DNA of 6,868 nt from Verrucomicrobiia bacterium (lineage in GTDB: Bacteria; Verrucomicrobiota; Verrucomicrobiia; Limisphaerales; Palsa-1400): assembly GCA_025934545.1 (NCBI GenBank), contig JAICXV010000122.1:1-6868 (forward strand), given 5' to 3'. The translations under genes and the position numbers were made by a program. The notes under the pieces were generated by a model, which was not told where the DNA came from, did no database searches, and saw only the letters and a list, made by a program, of their open reading frames with translations. Of the stretch, positions 1 through 6,755 are shown piece after piece. Each line of letters opens with the position of its first letter. Position 1 is the stretch's first letter.

Positions 1-101
1 GAATATCGGTGACAATTGGCGCGCGACAGCGCCCGTCCGGTCCGCACCTTTGTTGTTGATAAAGTGCCGTGAGAGACGGACGCTTATGAATAGCTCATGT
101 T

Positions 102-2216
102 GTGAACACGCCGCAACAAATGCCGTCAAAGCTGGACCCCGCTGAGAATGCCGACCTCGTTGGACCGCTAAACCGCCGTGAAGCCATCCTCGTCGAAGCC
201 GAACGGATCGCGCAAATGGGAAGCTATGAATGGGACGTCCACACCGGGAAAGTTTATCGTTCGGATGAACTCTGCCGCATTTTTGGAGTGACGCTCGAGG
301 AGTTCAAGCCAACGTTCGAAGGGTATCTGGAACGAGTTCATCCCGAGGATCGTGAGCACACCCGCACGACTGTCCAAAACGCCTATCGCGACAAAATGCC
401 TTTTGAATTTGAGGAGCGGATCGTCCATCCCGACGGTTCGGTCCGCGACCTGCGCAGCCAGGGCAAATGGCTTTTTGATGCCGCTCAAAATCCGGTGAAA
501 CTGATTGGGATTTGCCAGGACATTACCGAACGTAAACGGGCCCAGCAAAAGTTGCGCGAAAGCGAAGAGCGTTACCGCGCGGTCGTTGAGAATGTTCCTG
601 AGGGAATTATCGTTACGATCGATCAAAAGATTGTTTTTGCCAACGCCGCATGTGCGACTCTCCTTGGTGTCGCGAACCCCGGGAATCTGTTCGGCCGGCC
701 AATCGAAGATTTCATTCATCCGGAGTTTTATCCATTGCTGGACCGTCGTCGCGAACAAATGGGTCTCACGGGCGAGCCGGCGCCGGCCGTGGAAGTCAAA
801 CTGCGCGCAGCCAGTGGTGCGATTGATGCGCATATGACGGGCATTCCGATCGTTTATCATGGTCACAAAGCGATTCTGCGGTCGTTCCGCAATATTACCG
901 AGAGTAAGTTCGCCGCGGGTTTGTTGTCCGCCGAAAAGCATGTGCTCGAATGTATCGCCAATCGGTTACCGCTGGCGGACATTCTCGATGAGATCTGCCA
1001 GCGCATTGAAGTGATCAATCCGCCGGTGGAAGCGAGCGTAATGTTGCTCGACCCGGATGCCAAACACCTTTACCCGGCGGCCGCGCCGAGTTTGCCGAAA
1101 CGCTGGGCCAAAGCGATCACACCACTGGCAGTCGGTCCCATCGCGGGCGCTTGCGGCACGGCCGCCTACACCAGACATACGGTTGTCGCAGATGATATAG
1201 CGCACGATCCGCTTTGGACTGCCTATCCAGACGTTCTTAAAATTGCGCTCGATTGCGGGCTGCGCGCTTGTTGGTCGACACCTATTTTGTCCGCGGCGAA
1301 CGAACTGCTCGGGACGTTCGCTCTGTATTATAAAGAATGTCGAAAGCCGACGCCGCGCGATTTTGATCTCATCAAACAAGTCACGCATCTGGCGAGTGTG
1401 GCAATCGAACACGACCGCGCATTGACCGGACTGCAGCGCGCGCAAAGCGAATTGGAACAACGCGTGCGCGATCGCACCGCGGAATTGGTCAACGCGAACG
1501 AACGGCTCAAGGAACTCGACCATCTCAAATCGCTCTTCCTCGCCAACATGAGTCACGAATTGCGCACGCCGCTCAATTCGATCATCGGGTTCACCGGCAT
1601 TTTGGGACAGGGGCTGGCCGGTCCAATCAACGACGAGCAAAAGAAACAATTGGGCATCGTCACGAGCGCCTCGCGACATTTGCTCACGCTGATCAATGAT
1701 TTGCTCGATGTCTCGCGGATCGAAGCGGGGAAGATGGATCTTGACCGCGCCCCTTTTGATTTCGTGCCGGTCGTCAACGAAGCCATTGCTACCCTCAAAC
1801 CATTGGTTGATCAAAAGAACCTTTCGCTGACCAGTGAGGTGTCCCCGTCGCAAATCCCGATGATCGGCGATCGCAAGCGCATGTTTCAGATTTTGTTGAA
1901 CCTTCTCAACAACGCCATCAAATTCACCGACCGTGGATCCGTAGAAGTCATCGTTCGCATTGAAGGACAATCACTTTCGGTCTGTGTGGCGGACACCGGC
2001 ATCGGCATCAAGCAAGAGCAAATGGGGATGCTCTTTGAGGCATTTCGGCAATTGGATGCGTCAAGGAAACGGGTTTACGAGGGGACCGGTCTGGGATTGC
2101 ATCTCTGCCGCAAACTGGTTACGTTGATGCACGGGCAAATTGGTGCGGAGAGCTTGCGCGGCCGTGGCTCCCGCTTTACCTTCACGGTTCCCCTAGAGCA
2201 GCCCGGGCCGAATTGA
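102..2216 (+). CDS. Soluble PAS-PAS-GAF sensor histidine kinase
   Basis: This is a sensor kinase that should autophosphorylate on His and pass phosphate to a receiver Asp. Domains in order: PAS fold about residues 35-142, with the G40-S-Y-E-W44-D45 start typical of PAS_3 and an HPEDR motif; a second PAS about 153-270, after an ESEERYR linker; GAF about 278-440, with C351-G-T and a GLRAC390-W stretch; a short coiled coil ending RVRDRTAEL; HisKA with H485 in SHELRTPL; and HATPase_c with N-box N600/N604, G1 D631-x-G633-x-G635 and G2 G661-T-G-L-G665. All kinase motifs look intact. No transmembrane segment or signal peptide is visible, so it should be cytoplasmic; the ligand is unknown. The start is GTG at 102, since an in-frame stop lies at 87-89. 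ATG at 120 is an alternative, and neither has a clear ribosome-binding site. It leads a three-gene signalling operon. Confidence 0.93.
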   Translation: MNTPQQMPSKLDPAENADLVGPLNRREAILVEAERIAQMGSYEWDVHTGKVYRSDELCRIFGVTLEEFKPTFEGYLERVHPEDREHTRTTVQNAYRDKMPFEFEERIVHPDGSVRDLRSQGKWLFDAAQNPVKLIGICQDITERKRAQQKLRESEERYRAVVENVPEGIIVTIDQKIVFANAACATLLGVANPGNLFGRPIEDFIHPEFYPLLDRRREQMGLTGEPAPAVEVKLRAASGAIDAHMTGIPIVYHGHKAILRSFRNITESKFAAGLLSAEKHVLECIANRLPLADILDEICQRIEVINPPVEASVMLLDPDAKHLYPAAAPSLPKRWAKAITPLAVGPIAGACGTAAYTRHTVVADDIAHDPLWTAYPDVLKIALDCGLRACWSTPILSAANELLGTFALYYKECRKPTPRDFDLIKQVTHLASVAIEHDRALTGLQRAQSELEQRVRDRTAELVNANERLKELDHLKSLFLANMSHELRTPLNSIIGFTGILGQGLAGPINDEQKKQLGIVTSASRHLLTLINDLLDVSRIEAGKMDLDRAPFDFVPVVNEAIATLKPLVDQKNLSLTSEVSPSQIPMIGDRKRMFQILLNLLNNAIKFTDRGSVEVIVRIEGQSLSVCVADTGIGIKQEQMGMLFEAFRQLDASRKRVYEGTGLGLHLCRKLVTLMHGQIGAESLRGRGSRFTFTVPLEQPGPN

Positions 2217-2219
2217 TGC

Positions 2220-2224
2220 GGAGG
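2220..2224 (+). promoter_or_regulatory. Ribosome-binding site deciding the start of the second kinase
   Basis: A GGAGG stands 6 bases before the ATG at 2231. TTG at 2213 and ATG at 2216 are in the same frame, but the site overlaps or follows them, so it cannot serve them. It is the only clear Shine-Dalgarno sequence I see in the window. Confidence 0.6.
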
Positions 2225-2230
2225 CGGTGG

Positions 2231-3532
2231 ATGAATAACCACTCCAATCTAAAAATACTGAGCGTCGACGACAATGTTGACAACCGGTATCTCCTCGAAT
2301 CCGTCCTGCGCGGCGCCGGCTATAAAGTCACTTCGGTCACAAACGGTGTCGAGGCGCTTAACAAATTAATCGTTGAACGCTACGACCTCATCCTTGCGGA
2401 TATCCTGATGCCGTTGATGGACGGCTTTGAACTGTGTCGTCGAGTCAAGCAGGACAACACGATGCGCGATGTGCCGTTTGTTTTTTACACCGCGACTTAC
2501 ACCGAAAAGAAAGATGAAGAACTTGGGTTGGCGCTGGGCGCATCGCGTTTCATCGTCAAACCCATCGAGCCGCAACCGTTTTTGGAAATCATCGGCGACG
2601 TCATCGACCAGGCGCGCAAAGGCCAGTTGAAACCCGCGCAGCCGCTCGAAGACCAGGAAACGCTTTTGCGCACTTATCACCATCGGCTCGCGCGTAAGCT
2701 CGACAAAAAAGTGACGCAGCTTGAAACGCTCTCGCGCGAACTTCAGGCGACCGTCGAGGCGAAAGAACGCGAAAACGTCGAGCGCCGTAAAGCTGAAGCA
2801 GAAGTGCGCGCGCTTAACACCGAATTGGAAAATCGTGTCCGTGGGCGCACGCAGGAATTGGCCATTGCCAATCGCGAGCTGGAAGCTTTTGTCGCGGCGG
2901 TTTCGCATGATTTGCGAGCGCCGTTGCATCGCATCAATGGCCTCGCCGAAATCCTTATTGAAGATTACGCCAAAGAGTTGCCTGAGATAGGCCGTGATTG
3001 CGTCGCGCGGATCAACGCGGAAACTCATCGCATGGGCCGCTTGGTCGATGCGCTGTTCAAACTCTCGCAGGCGACACACGGCGAGATGCGTAAAGAAAAA
3101 ATTGATCTCAGCATTGCCGCCGCTGAAATCGCCGCCGAGTTGCAATTGCAAAACCCGGAGCGATGCGTGCAATTCGTGATTGCGCCACGGGTTGTGGTTG
3201 ATGGCGATCCTGCGTTGCTCCGCGCCGTCATGCAGAACCTGCTTGATAACGCTTGGAAATTCACCGCCAAAACGCCGAAAGCGCGCATTGAATTCGGTAT
3301 CATCGACGCCAAGCCGCGCGCTTATTTTGTGCGCGACAATGGGGCCGGGTTCGACAGCAAGCGCGCGACAGAAGTGTTCGCACCGTTTCAGCGCCTGCAT
3401 TCTGGAAATGATTTTCCCGGGACAGGCATCGGCCTGGCGACCGTCCATCAAATCATTTCTCGTCACGGTGGCCACATCTGGGCCGAAGGCGCGCCAGCGA
3501 GCGGCGCGACGTTTTTCTTCACGCTGCCATGA
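2231..3532 (+). CDS. Receiver-coiled coil-histidine kinase hybrid
   Basis: This protein is a receiver followed by a kinase core, 433 residues from the chosen ATG. The receiver (about 7-125) has acidic D13/D14, phospho-acceptor D57 in ADILMP, T87 and K110 in VKP, so it looks functional. A charged coiled coil (about 140-218) ends RVRGRTQEL, much like the linker of the preceding kinase. HisKA has H226 in SHDLRAPL. HATPase_c has N336/N340, G1 D369-x-G371-x-G373 and G2 G397-T-G-I-G401. No PAS, GAF or membrane segment is present, so its input is probably phosphorylation of D57. The first kinase is the obvious donor, by inference. The start at 2231 follows a good GGAGG and leaves a 14-bp gap after the upstream stop; TTG 2213 or ATG 2216 would add six or five residues and overlap that stop. 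Its own stop overlaps the next gene. Confidence 0.92.
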   Translation: MNNHSNLKILSVDDNVDNRYLLESVLRGAGYKVTSVTNGVEALNKLIVERYDLILADILMPLMDGFELCRRVKQDNTMRDVPFVFYTATYTEKKDEELGLALGASRFIVKPIEPQPFLEIIGDVIDQARKGQLKPAQPLEDQETLLRTYHHRLARKLDKKVTQLETLSRELQATVEAKERENVERRKAEAEVRALNTELENRVRGRTQELAIANRELEAFVAAVSHDLRAPLHRINGLAEILIEDYAKELPEIGRDCVARINAETHRMGRLVDALFKLSQATHGEMRKEKIDLSIAAAEIAAELQLQNPERCVQFVIAPRVVVDGDPALLRAVMQNLLDNAWKFTAKTPKARIEFGIIDAKPRAYFVRDNGAGFDSKRATEVFAPFQRLHSGNDFPGTGIGLATVHQIISRHGGHIWAEGAPASGATFFFTLP

Positions 3533-3903
3533 ACCCGAAGATTCTTCTGATTGAAGATAACGAGAATAATCGTTATCTCGCGCAATTCCTGCTCGAACGA
3601 AACGGTTTTGCGGTGAAGACAGCCGAAAATGGCCGGCTCGCTTTGGAAATGGCGCGGCAAGAAAAGCCCGACCTCGTCGTGATGGACATTCAAATGCCCG
3701 AAATGGACGGTTACGAAACCGCCAAACGGTTCAAAGAAGATCCGATGTTGGAGGACGTTCCGCTAGTTGGCGTGAGTTCATTCGCAATGCCGGGTGATCG
3801 TGCCGCGGCATTGCGGATTGGTTTTGCCGGTTACATCGAGAAGCCTATCAATCCTGAGACGTTCGCCAACGAAGTCACCCAATTCCTGCGCGTAAAGGGC
3901 TAA
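3529..3903 (+). CDS. Stand-alone response regulator receiver (CheY/DivK type)
   Basis: This is a 124-residue single receiver domain with no output domain. Conserved residues are present: acidic pair E9/D10, phospho-acceptor D53 in VVMDIQMPEMDG, Ser83 at the usual Thr/Ser switch position (VSSFAMPGDR), and K105 in EKP. The EDNENNRYL start and the GDR segment resemble DivK-like and hybrid-kinase-derived receivers. It should be cytoplasmic and act through protein-protein contact or as a phosphate shuttle to a partner not encoded here. Its ATG overlaps the stop of the preceding kinase (ATGA, 4 bp) and has no ribosome-binding site of its own, which points to translational coupling. The upstream hybrid kinase is the likeliest donor, by inference. 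The canonical length and intact motifs make the family call firm; the pathway remains unknown. Confidence 0.93.
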   Translation: MNPKILLIEDNENNRYLAQFLLERNGFAVKTAENGRLALEMARQEKPDLVVMDIQMPEMDGYETAKRFKEDPMLEDVPLVGVSSFAMPGDRAAALRIGFAGYIEKPINPETFANEVTQFLRVKG

Positions 3904-4068
3904 CCGCGTCGGCAACCCTCATTCAGGCCTTCCCCTATTGCGCGGTGAGCGGAAACGTGGAAACATCGGTGCTGTCCCAACCCTGAGTTCAAACGCAAAA
4001 ACGCCTCGTCGCGTGCAGGAGCGATTGGGCGTTGGTTTTCAACCCTGCACTGAAAACACGCAACGATT
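3904..4068 (+). other. Intergenic leader with interleaved inverted repeats
   Basis: This 165-bp gap separates the signalling operon from the first lysozyme. I see no convincing promoter and no T-tract terminator. Two short inverted repeats are interleaved: 4000-4006 can pair with 4027-4033 (six Watson-Crick pairs plus one G-U), and 4013-4019 with 4044-4050 (seven pairs). The ABA'B' order permits either alternative hairpins or a pseudoknot, ending 18 bases before the lysozyme ATG. A weaker six-base pair (3903-3908 with 3941-3946) follows the receiver stop. Pairs this short can arise by chance. Confidence 0.25.
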
Positions 4069-4830
4069 ATGAAACTTATTAACAAACTCGGATTGTACCT
4101 CGGAATTGTGGCGGCGACGGTTTTTAGCGCCGCATCGGTCCACGCCACTAATTTACTCGGCATCGACGTGTCGAGCACGCAAGGTTCGATTAACTGGACG
4201 TCTGTGCATTCGGACGGCGTCCAGTTCGCTTTCGCGCGCGCGACCGAAGGGACGACTTTTACGGACGCCGATTTCACGATCAACATGAGCCACGGCAAAA
4301 GCGCGGGCATACAGATGGGCGCGTGGCATTTCGCGCATCCGGACACGGATTGTCCAAGTGCTGAAGTGAATCACTTCTGGAACGTGGCCGGCCCCTACAT
4401 TCTCGCCGACGGCAAATCGCTTAGTCCGGCGATTGATTTCGAAATCTTCAACGGCGTCGCGTGTGGATTGGGGAGTTACACCGCCTGGGCGAACAAGTTC
4501 AATTCGCTCGTGAAAGCCAAAACGTCGGCCTCACTAAATTGCCAAATCATCATCGCGCCGTGCGGCGGATGCAATTTTACGAGCGGCCTCACGCTTGGAC
4601 CGTGGATTGTTAACTATAATGGCCAGAACCTTTTTACAGGCAGTCCGTGGAATGTTTGCTGCAATTGCAACGTGTGGGATTCGACCGGCAAATGCGGCAG
4701 CAATATTTGGAATTATTGGGGTGTCAGCGGCACGGGCGCGATCAGCGGCATTTCCGGAAATGTTGATCTTGATGCCTACAATGGAACGTTGACTCAATTG
4801 AAGGCGCAGCAGGGCATCGGCGGAATTTAA
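4069..4830 (+). CDS. Secreted GH25 lysozyme (Chalaropsis type), copy 1
   Basis: GH25 enzymes cut the beta-1,4 bond between N-acetylmuramic acid and N-acetylglucosamine in peptidoglycan. The 253-residue product starts with a Sec signal peptide (MKLINK, hydrophobic 8-24, likely cleavage after VHA at 26). The mature part is essentially one GH25 domain: D33 in GIDVSSTQG, a RATEG motif, GAWHF with H87/F88, D123-F-E125 (E125 the likely general acid), a WIVNYNGQ segment (W179, Y183), and D233 in NVDLDAYNG. The family WQY motif reads WGV here. Nine cysteines (95, 132, 158, 165, 168, 197, 198, 200, 209), with PCxxC and CCxC groupings, suggest disulfides and are unusual for bacterial GH25. There is no cell-wall-binding repeat. 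The ATG at 4069 lacks a ribosome-binding site, but the signal peptide supports it. A diverged second copy follows in the same direction. Confidence 0.9.
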   Translation: MKLINKLGLYLGIVAATVFSAASVHATNLLGIDVSSTQGSINWTSVHSDGVQFAFARATEGTTFTDADFTINMSHGKSAGIQMGAWHFAHPDTDCPSAEVNHFWNVAGPYILADGKSLSPAIDFEIFNGVACGLGSYTAWANKFNSLVKAKTSASLNCQIIIAPCGGCNFTSGLTLGPWIVNYNGQNLFTGSPWNVCCNCNVWDSTGKCGSNIWNYWGVSGTGAISGISGNVDLDAYNGTLTQLKAQQGIGGI

Positions 4831-4851
4831 TCATCCAACGTTGAAGAATTG

Positions 4852-4880
4852 ACCCGCGCGGATTCAACGTCCGCGCGGGT
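4852..4880 (+). terminator. Perfect 11-bp GC-rich hairpin between the two lysozyme genes
   Basis: Arms 4852-4862 and 4870-4880 are perfectly complementary (ACCCGCGCGGA with TCCGCGCGGGT) around a 7-base loop. TTCTTCCCTTC follows, which is pyrimidine-rich but not a clean T run. It starts 21 bases after the copy 1 stop and ends 20 bases before the copy 2 ATG. It could be an intrinsic terminator for copy 1. However, no promoter fits between it and copy 2, so it may instead be a leaky attenuator or a stabilising hairpin in a shared mRNA. Confidence 0.55.
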
Positions 4881-4900
4881 TCTTCCCTTCACCCCATCAT

Positions 4901-5665
4901 ATGAAATATTTTAATCACTTCCGGACACTGATCGTTGTAGCCCTGGCTTTCGCTAGCGCGGCTGGCGTGCAGGCAAATAATTCACCGACTAATTTGTTCG
5001 GTATCGACGTCTCCAGCGCGCAAGGTCATATCAATTGGTCGACCGTCGCTTCCAACGGCGTTAGCTTTGCGTTTGTCAAAGCGACGGAAGGAACGTCGGT
5101 GACGGATCTCGACTACGCGGGGAACATGAAGCGCGGCAAAAATAACGGCCTGCTCATGGGCGCATATCATTCTGCCGATCCATCGCTCAGTTGCTCGAGC
5201 GTGCAAGCGAATAAGTTCTGGAGCGTCGCCGGCGGAGATATTGTTAGCGACGGACAATCTCTTTACCCGGCTGTGGACTTTGAAGTCCTGGCCGGTGTGG
5301 CTTGCGCGGAGACTTCTTATACAACGTGGTTCAACCGCTACTACAAAGATGTTTGGGATAAGTCAGCCATCCAACTTTTTATGCAGATTATTGTGACGCC
5401 ATGCAACCGGTGCTCTCTGGGCAACGACCTTTGGCTGCAGTCGTTTCTCATCAACGAAGACGGCCAAAATCTTTACACCGGCAATCCGTGGGACATCTGT
5501 TGTCCTTGTCCTGCGACGACCAGTGGGACGTGCGATAGTAATGCATGGGCTTACTGGCGTGCCGCGGTCGGGTCAGTTGGCGGCGTGAACAATCCATGCA
5601 ATCTGGATGCTTACAATGGAACGTTGTCGGACTTAAAGGGGTGGCAGCTTGTCGGCGGACAGTGA
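4901..5665 (+). CDS. Secreted GH25 lysozyme-like protein, copy 2 (altered active site)
   Basis: This is a tandem paralogue of the preceding lysozyme, 254 residues, with a signal peptide (hydrophobic about 9-23, likely cleavage after VQA at 25). By my count 40 of the first 66 aligned mature residues are identical, falling to about half over the whole length. It keeps D36 (GIDVSSAQG), KATEG, and D126-F-E128, so the core acid pair survives. Several family positions have changed: HF is H90-S91, the W-x-x-x-Y segment is F182...E186, WQY is WRA, and the late aspartate (D233 in copy 1) is N234. Eight of nine cysteines (98, 135, 168, 171, 200, 201, 203, 211) match copy 1; C233 is private. It may be a weakened enzyme, a binder, or have shifted specificity. 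The ATG lacks a ribosome-binding site. Its stop faces that of rsmH across 5 bp. Confidence 0.88.
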   Translation: MKYFNHFRTLIVVALAFASAAGVQANNSPTNLFGIDVSSAQGHINWSTVASNGVSFAFVKATEGTSVTDLDYAGNMKRGKNNGLLMGAYHSADPSLSCSSVQANKFWSVAGGDIVSDGQSLYPAVDFEVLAGVACAETSYTTWFNRYYKDVWDKSAIQLFMQIIVTPCNRCSLGNDLWLQSFLINEDGQNLYTGNPWDICCPCPATTSGTCDSNAWAYWRAAVGSVGGVNNPCNLDAYNGTLSDLKGWQLVGGQ

Positions 5666-5670
5666 CCGAG

Positions 5671-6720
5671 TCATTTCGCTTTTGCCCATCGTAATTTCGC
5701 TGGCGAGGAGCGGGGATTGGCGCGGCGCTCCTCGGGACTAGGACGGATGACTTCGTGCGCGATGGCGGAATAAAAGCCTTCCGATAAACCGGCTTCGAAA
5801 CTCTTTTTGACGCGACGGTCTTCGCCGGAGTGGAACGTCAGGACCGCAATGCGACCACTCGGATTGAGACAATAACGGACGTTGCGCAGAAAAGTATCGA
5901 GCGCTGAGAACTCGTCGTTGACGGCGATGCGCAATGCCTGGAAAGCGCGTCTGATCGTCAGGTCCGCGTCATCACTGCGACGGCGCGGTTCAGGAAAAGT
6001 TTCGCGAATGGCATTCGCCAATTGCTTTGTTGTCTCGAATGTTTTTCCAGCCAACACGATGGCGAGCGTGCGCGCGTTTGGTTCATCGGCGTTGTCGGTG
6101 AGGATGGTTTCGAGTTCCGCGGCCTCGATTTTCTTCAGCAGATCGGATGCGGTCTGGCCGCGCTGCGGGTTCATGCGCATATCGAGCGGGCCATCGCCTT
6201 TAGTCGAAAAACCGCGCGATGGATTGTCGAGTTGCATCGAGGAAACACCAAGGTCAGCGAGAATAATGTCAACCCCGCTGAGTTGGTTCGCGGCCAAAAT
6301 TTTCGGCAGGCCGGCAAAATTGGAACGATGGACCGTGACACAGTTAGAATCGTAACCCAATTCGCGCAGGCGTTGTTCCGTTTTGGGGAGTTCAATGGGG
6401 TCGGCATCAAGGCCGATGAGGCGACCGCCGGGAATTATTTTTTCGAGCAACGCGCGAGCGTGTCCGCCAAAACCGAGGGTGCAATCAGCGACAACATCGC
6501 CGGGTTTGGGCGCCAGCACGTCGAGGATTTCGGCAACCATGATCGGTCGATGTGTGCCGGCGGGAGTTTTGCCGGAGTCGAGAACTTTGGCGACTGTATC
6601 GGCGTAACGGTTTGGATTGTGTTCCTTATATTTTTCTTCGAATCGGCGAGGGTGCGTGCCGCTATATCTTTTGCGGCGCTGGTGTTTAACTGGCTGGTCC
6701 GGTTCCAAATTCAAGGTCAC
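5671..6720 (-). CDS. rsmH: 16S rRNA (cytosine-1402-N4)-methyltransferase RsmH
   Basis: RsmH (MraW) transfers a methyl group from S-adenosylmethionine to N4 of C1402 in 16S rRNA, tuning the ribosomal P site. Visible motifs: HRPIMVAEIL (57-66), the SAM-binding TLGFGGH (81-87) and GLDADP (103-108), ADLGVSSMQLD (155-165), a helical insertion about 170-250, LTFHSGEDRRVK (H297; usually HSLEDR), and the C-terminal PSPEERRANPRSSPAKLR. At 349 residues it is longer than the usual 310 or so because about 50 residues precede the normal start. This basic extension (RRKRYSGTHPRRFEEKYKEH) resembles those I recall from PVC bacteria. The start is GTG at 6720, directly after an in-frame TAA. TTG at codons 3 and 5 are alternatives, and no ribosome-binding site is seen. 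The gene stands alone here, without mraZ or ftsL, and converges on the second lysozyme. Confidence 0.94.
   Translation of the reverse strand: MTLNLEPDQPVKHQRRKRYSGTHPRRFEEKYKEHNPNRYADTVAKVLDSGKTPAGTHRPIMVAEILDVLAPKPGDVVADCTLGFGGHARALLEKIIPGGRLIGLDADPIELPKTEQRLRELGYDSNCVTVHRSNFAGLPKILAANQLSGVDIILADLGVSSMQLDNPSRGFSTKGDGPLDMRMNPQRGQTASDLLKKIEAAELETILTDNADEPNARTLAIVLAGKTFETTKQLANAIRETFPEPRRRSDDADLTIRRAFQALRIAVNDEFSALDTFLRNVRYCLNPSGRIAVLTFHSGEDRRVKKSFEAGLSEGFYSAIAHEVIRPSPEERRANPRSSPAKLRWAKAK
5704..5734. other. 9-bp inverted repeat in the rsmH 3' end
   Basis: CGAGGAGCG at 5704-5712 and CGCTCCTCG at 5726-5734 form a perfect stem with a 13-base loop, starting 39 bases past the second lysozyme stop. 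It could end or stabilise that transcript, since the convergent genes leave no room for a terminator between them. There is no T run on either side, and the bases also encode a conserved RsmH motif, so the pairing may be incidental. Confidence 0.25.
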
Positions 6721-6725
6721 TTAAC

Positions 6726-6755
6726 CACAGATGGACAGAGATGCACACGGATTTT
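6726..6755. repeat. Three 10-bp direct units (CACAGATGGA type)
   Basis: Three consecutive units read CACAGATGGA, CAGAGATGCA and CACGGATTTT, a degenerate tandem with a consensus near CACAGATGNA. The run begins 5 bases upstream of the rsmH GTG, so it would lie in that gene's leader. From memory, short CACAGAT/CACGGAT arrays are dispersed intergenic repeats in Verrucomicrobia and some other phyla; I cannot confirm copies from one window. Confidence 0.55.

Noticed and set aside
1..101. Possible promoter for the signalling operon
   Set aside because: No pair of -35 and -10 boxes with proper spacing stands out. TTGTTGATAAAG is suggestive only.
2..145. Plus-strand frame open from the window start to a stop at 143-145, including a 19-codon ATG frame at 86
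   Set aside because: It could be the tail of an upstream gene or a leader peptide, but the residues show no family signal and it would overlap the first kinase start by over 40 bases.
168..941. Minus-strand open frame across the PAS domains (257 residues)
   Set aside because: It is antisense to clear PAS coding sequence and shows no recognisable motif.
966..1970. Long open frame on the minus strand inside the first kinase gene (334 residues)
   Set aside because: It is antisense to GAF-HisKA-HATPase coding sequence with intact motifs. The product is Arg-rich, shows no recognisable domain and has no start signal.
2366..3475. Long open frame on the minus strand inside the hybrid kinase gene (369 residues)
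   Set aside because: It is the complement of a well-supported receiver-kinase gene, with no family motif in its translation. It fits a GC-bias shadow.
3900..4346. Minus-strand open frame over the intergenic gap and the lysozyme signal peptide region (148 residues)
   Set aside because: It overlaps a signal peptide and the GH25 N-terminus on the other strand, and its translation resembles no family I know.
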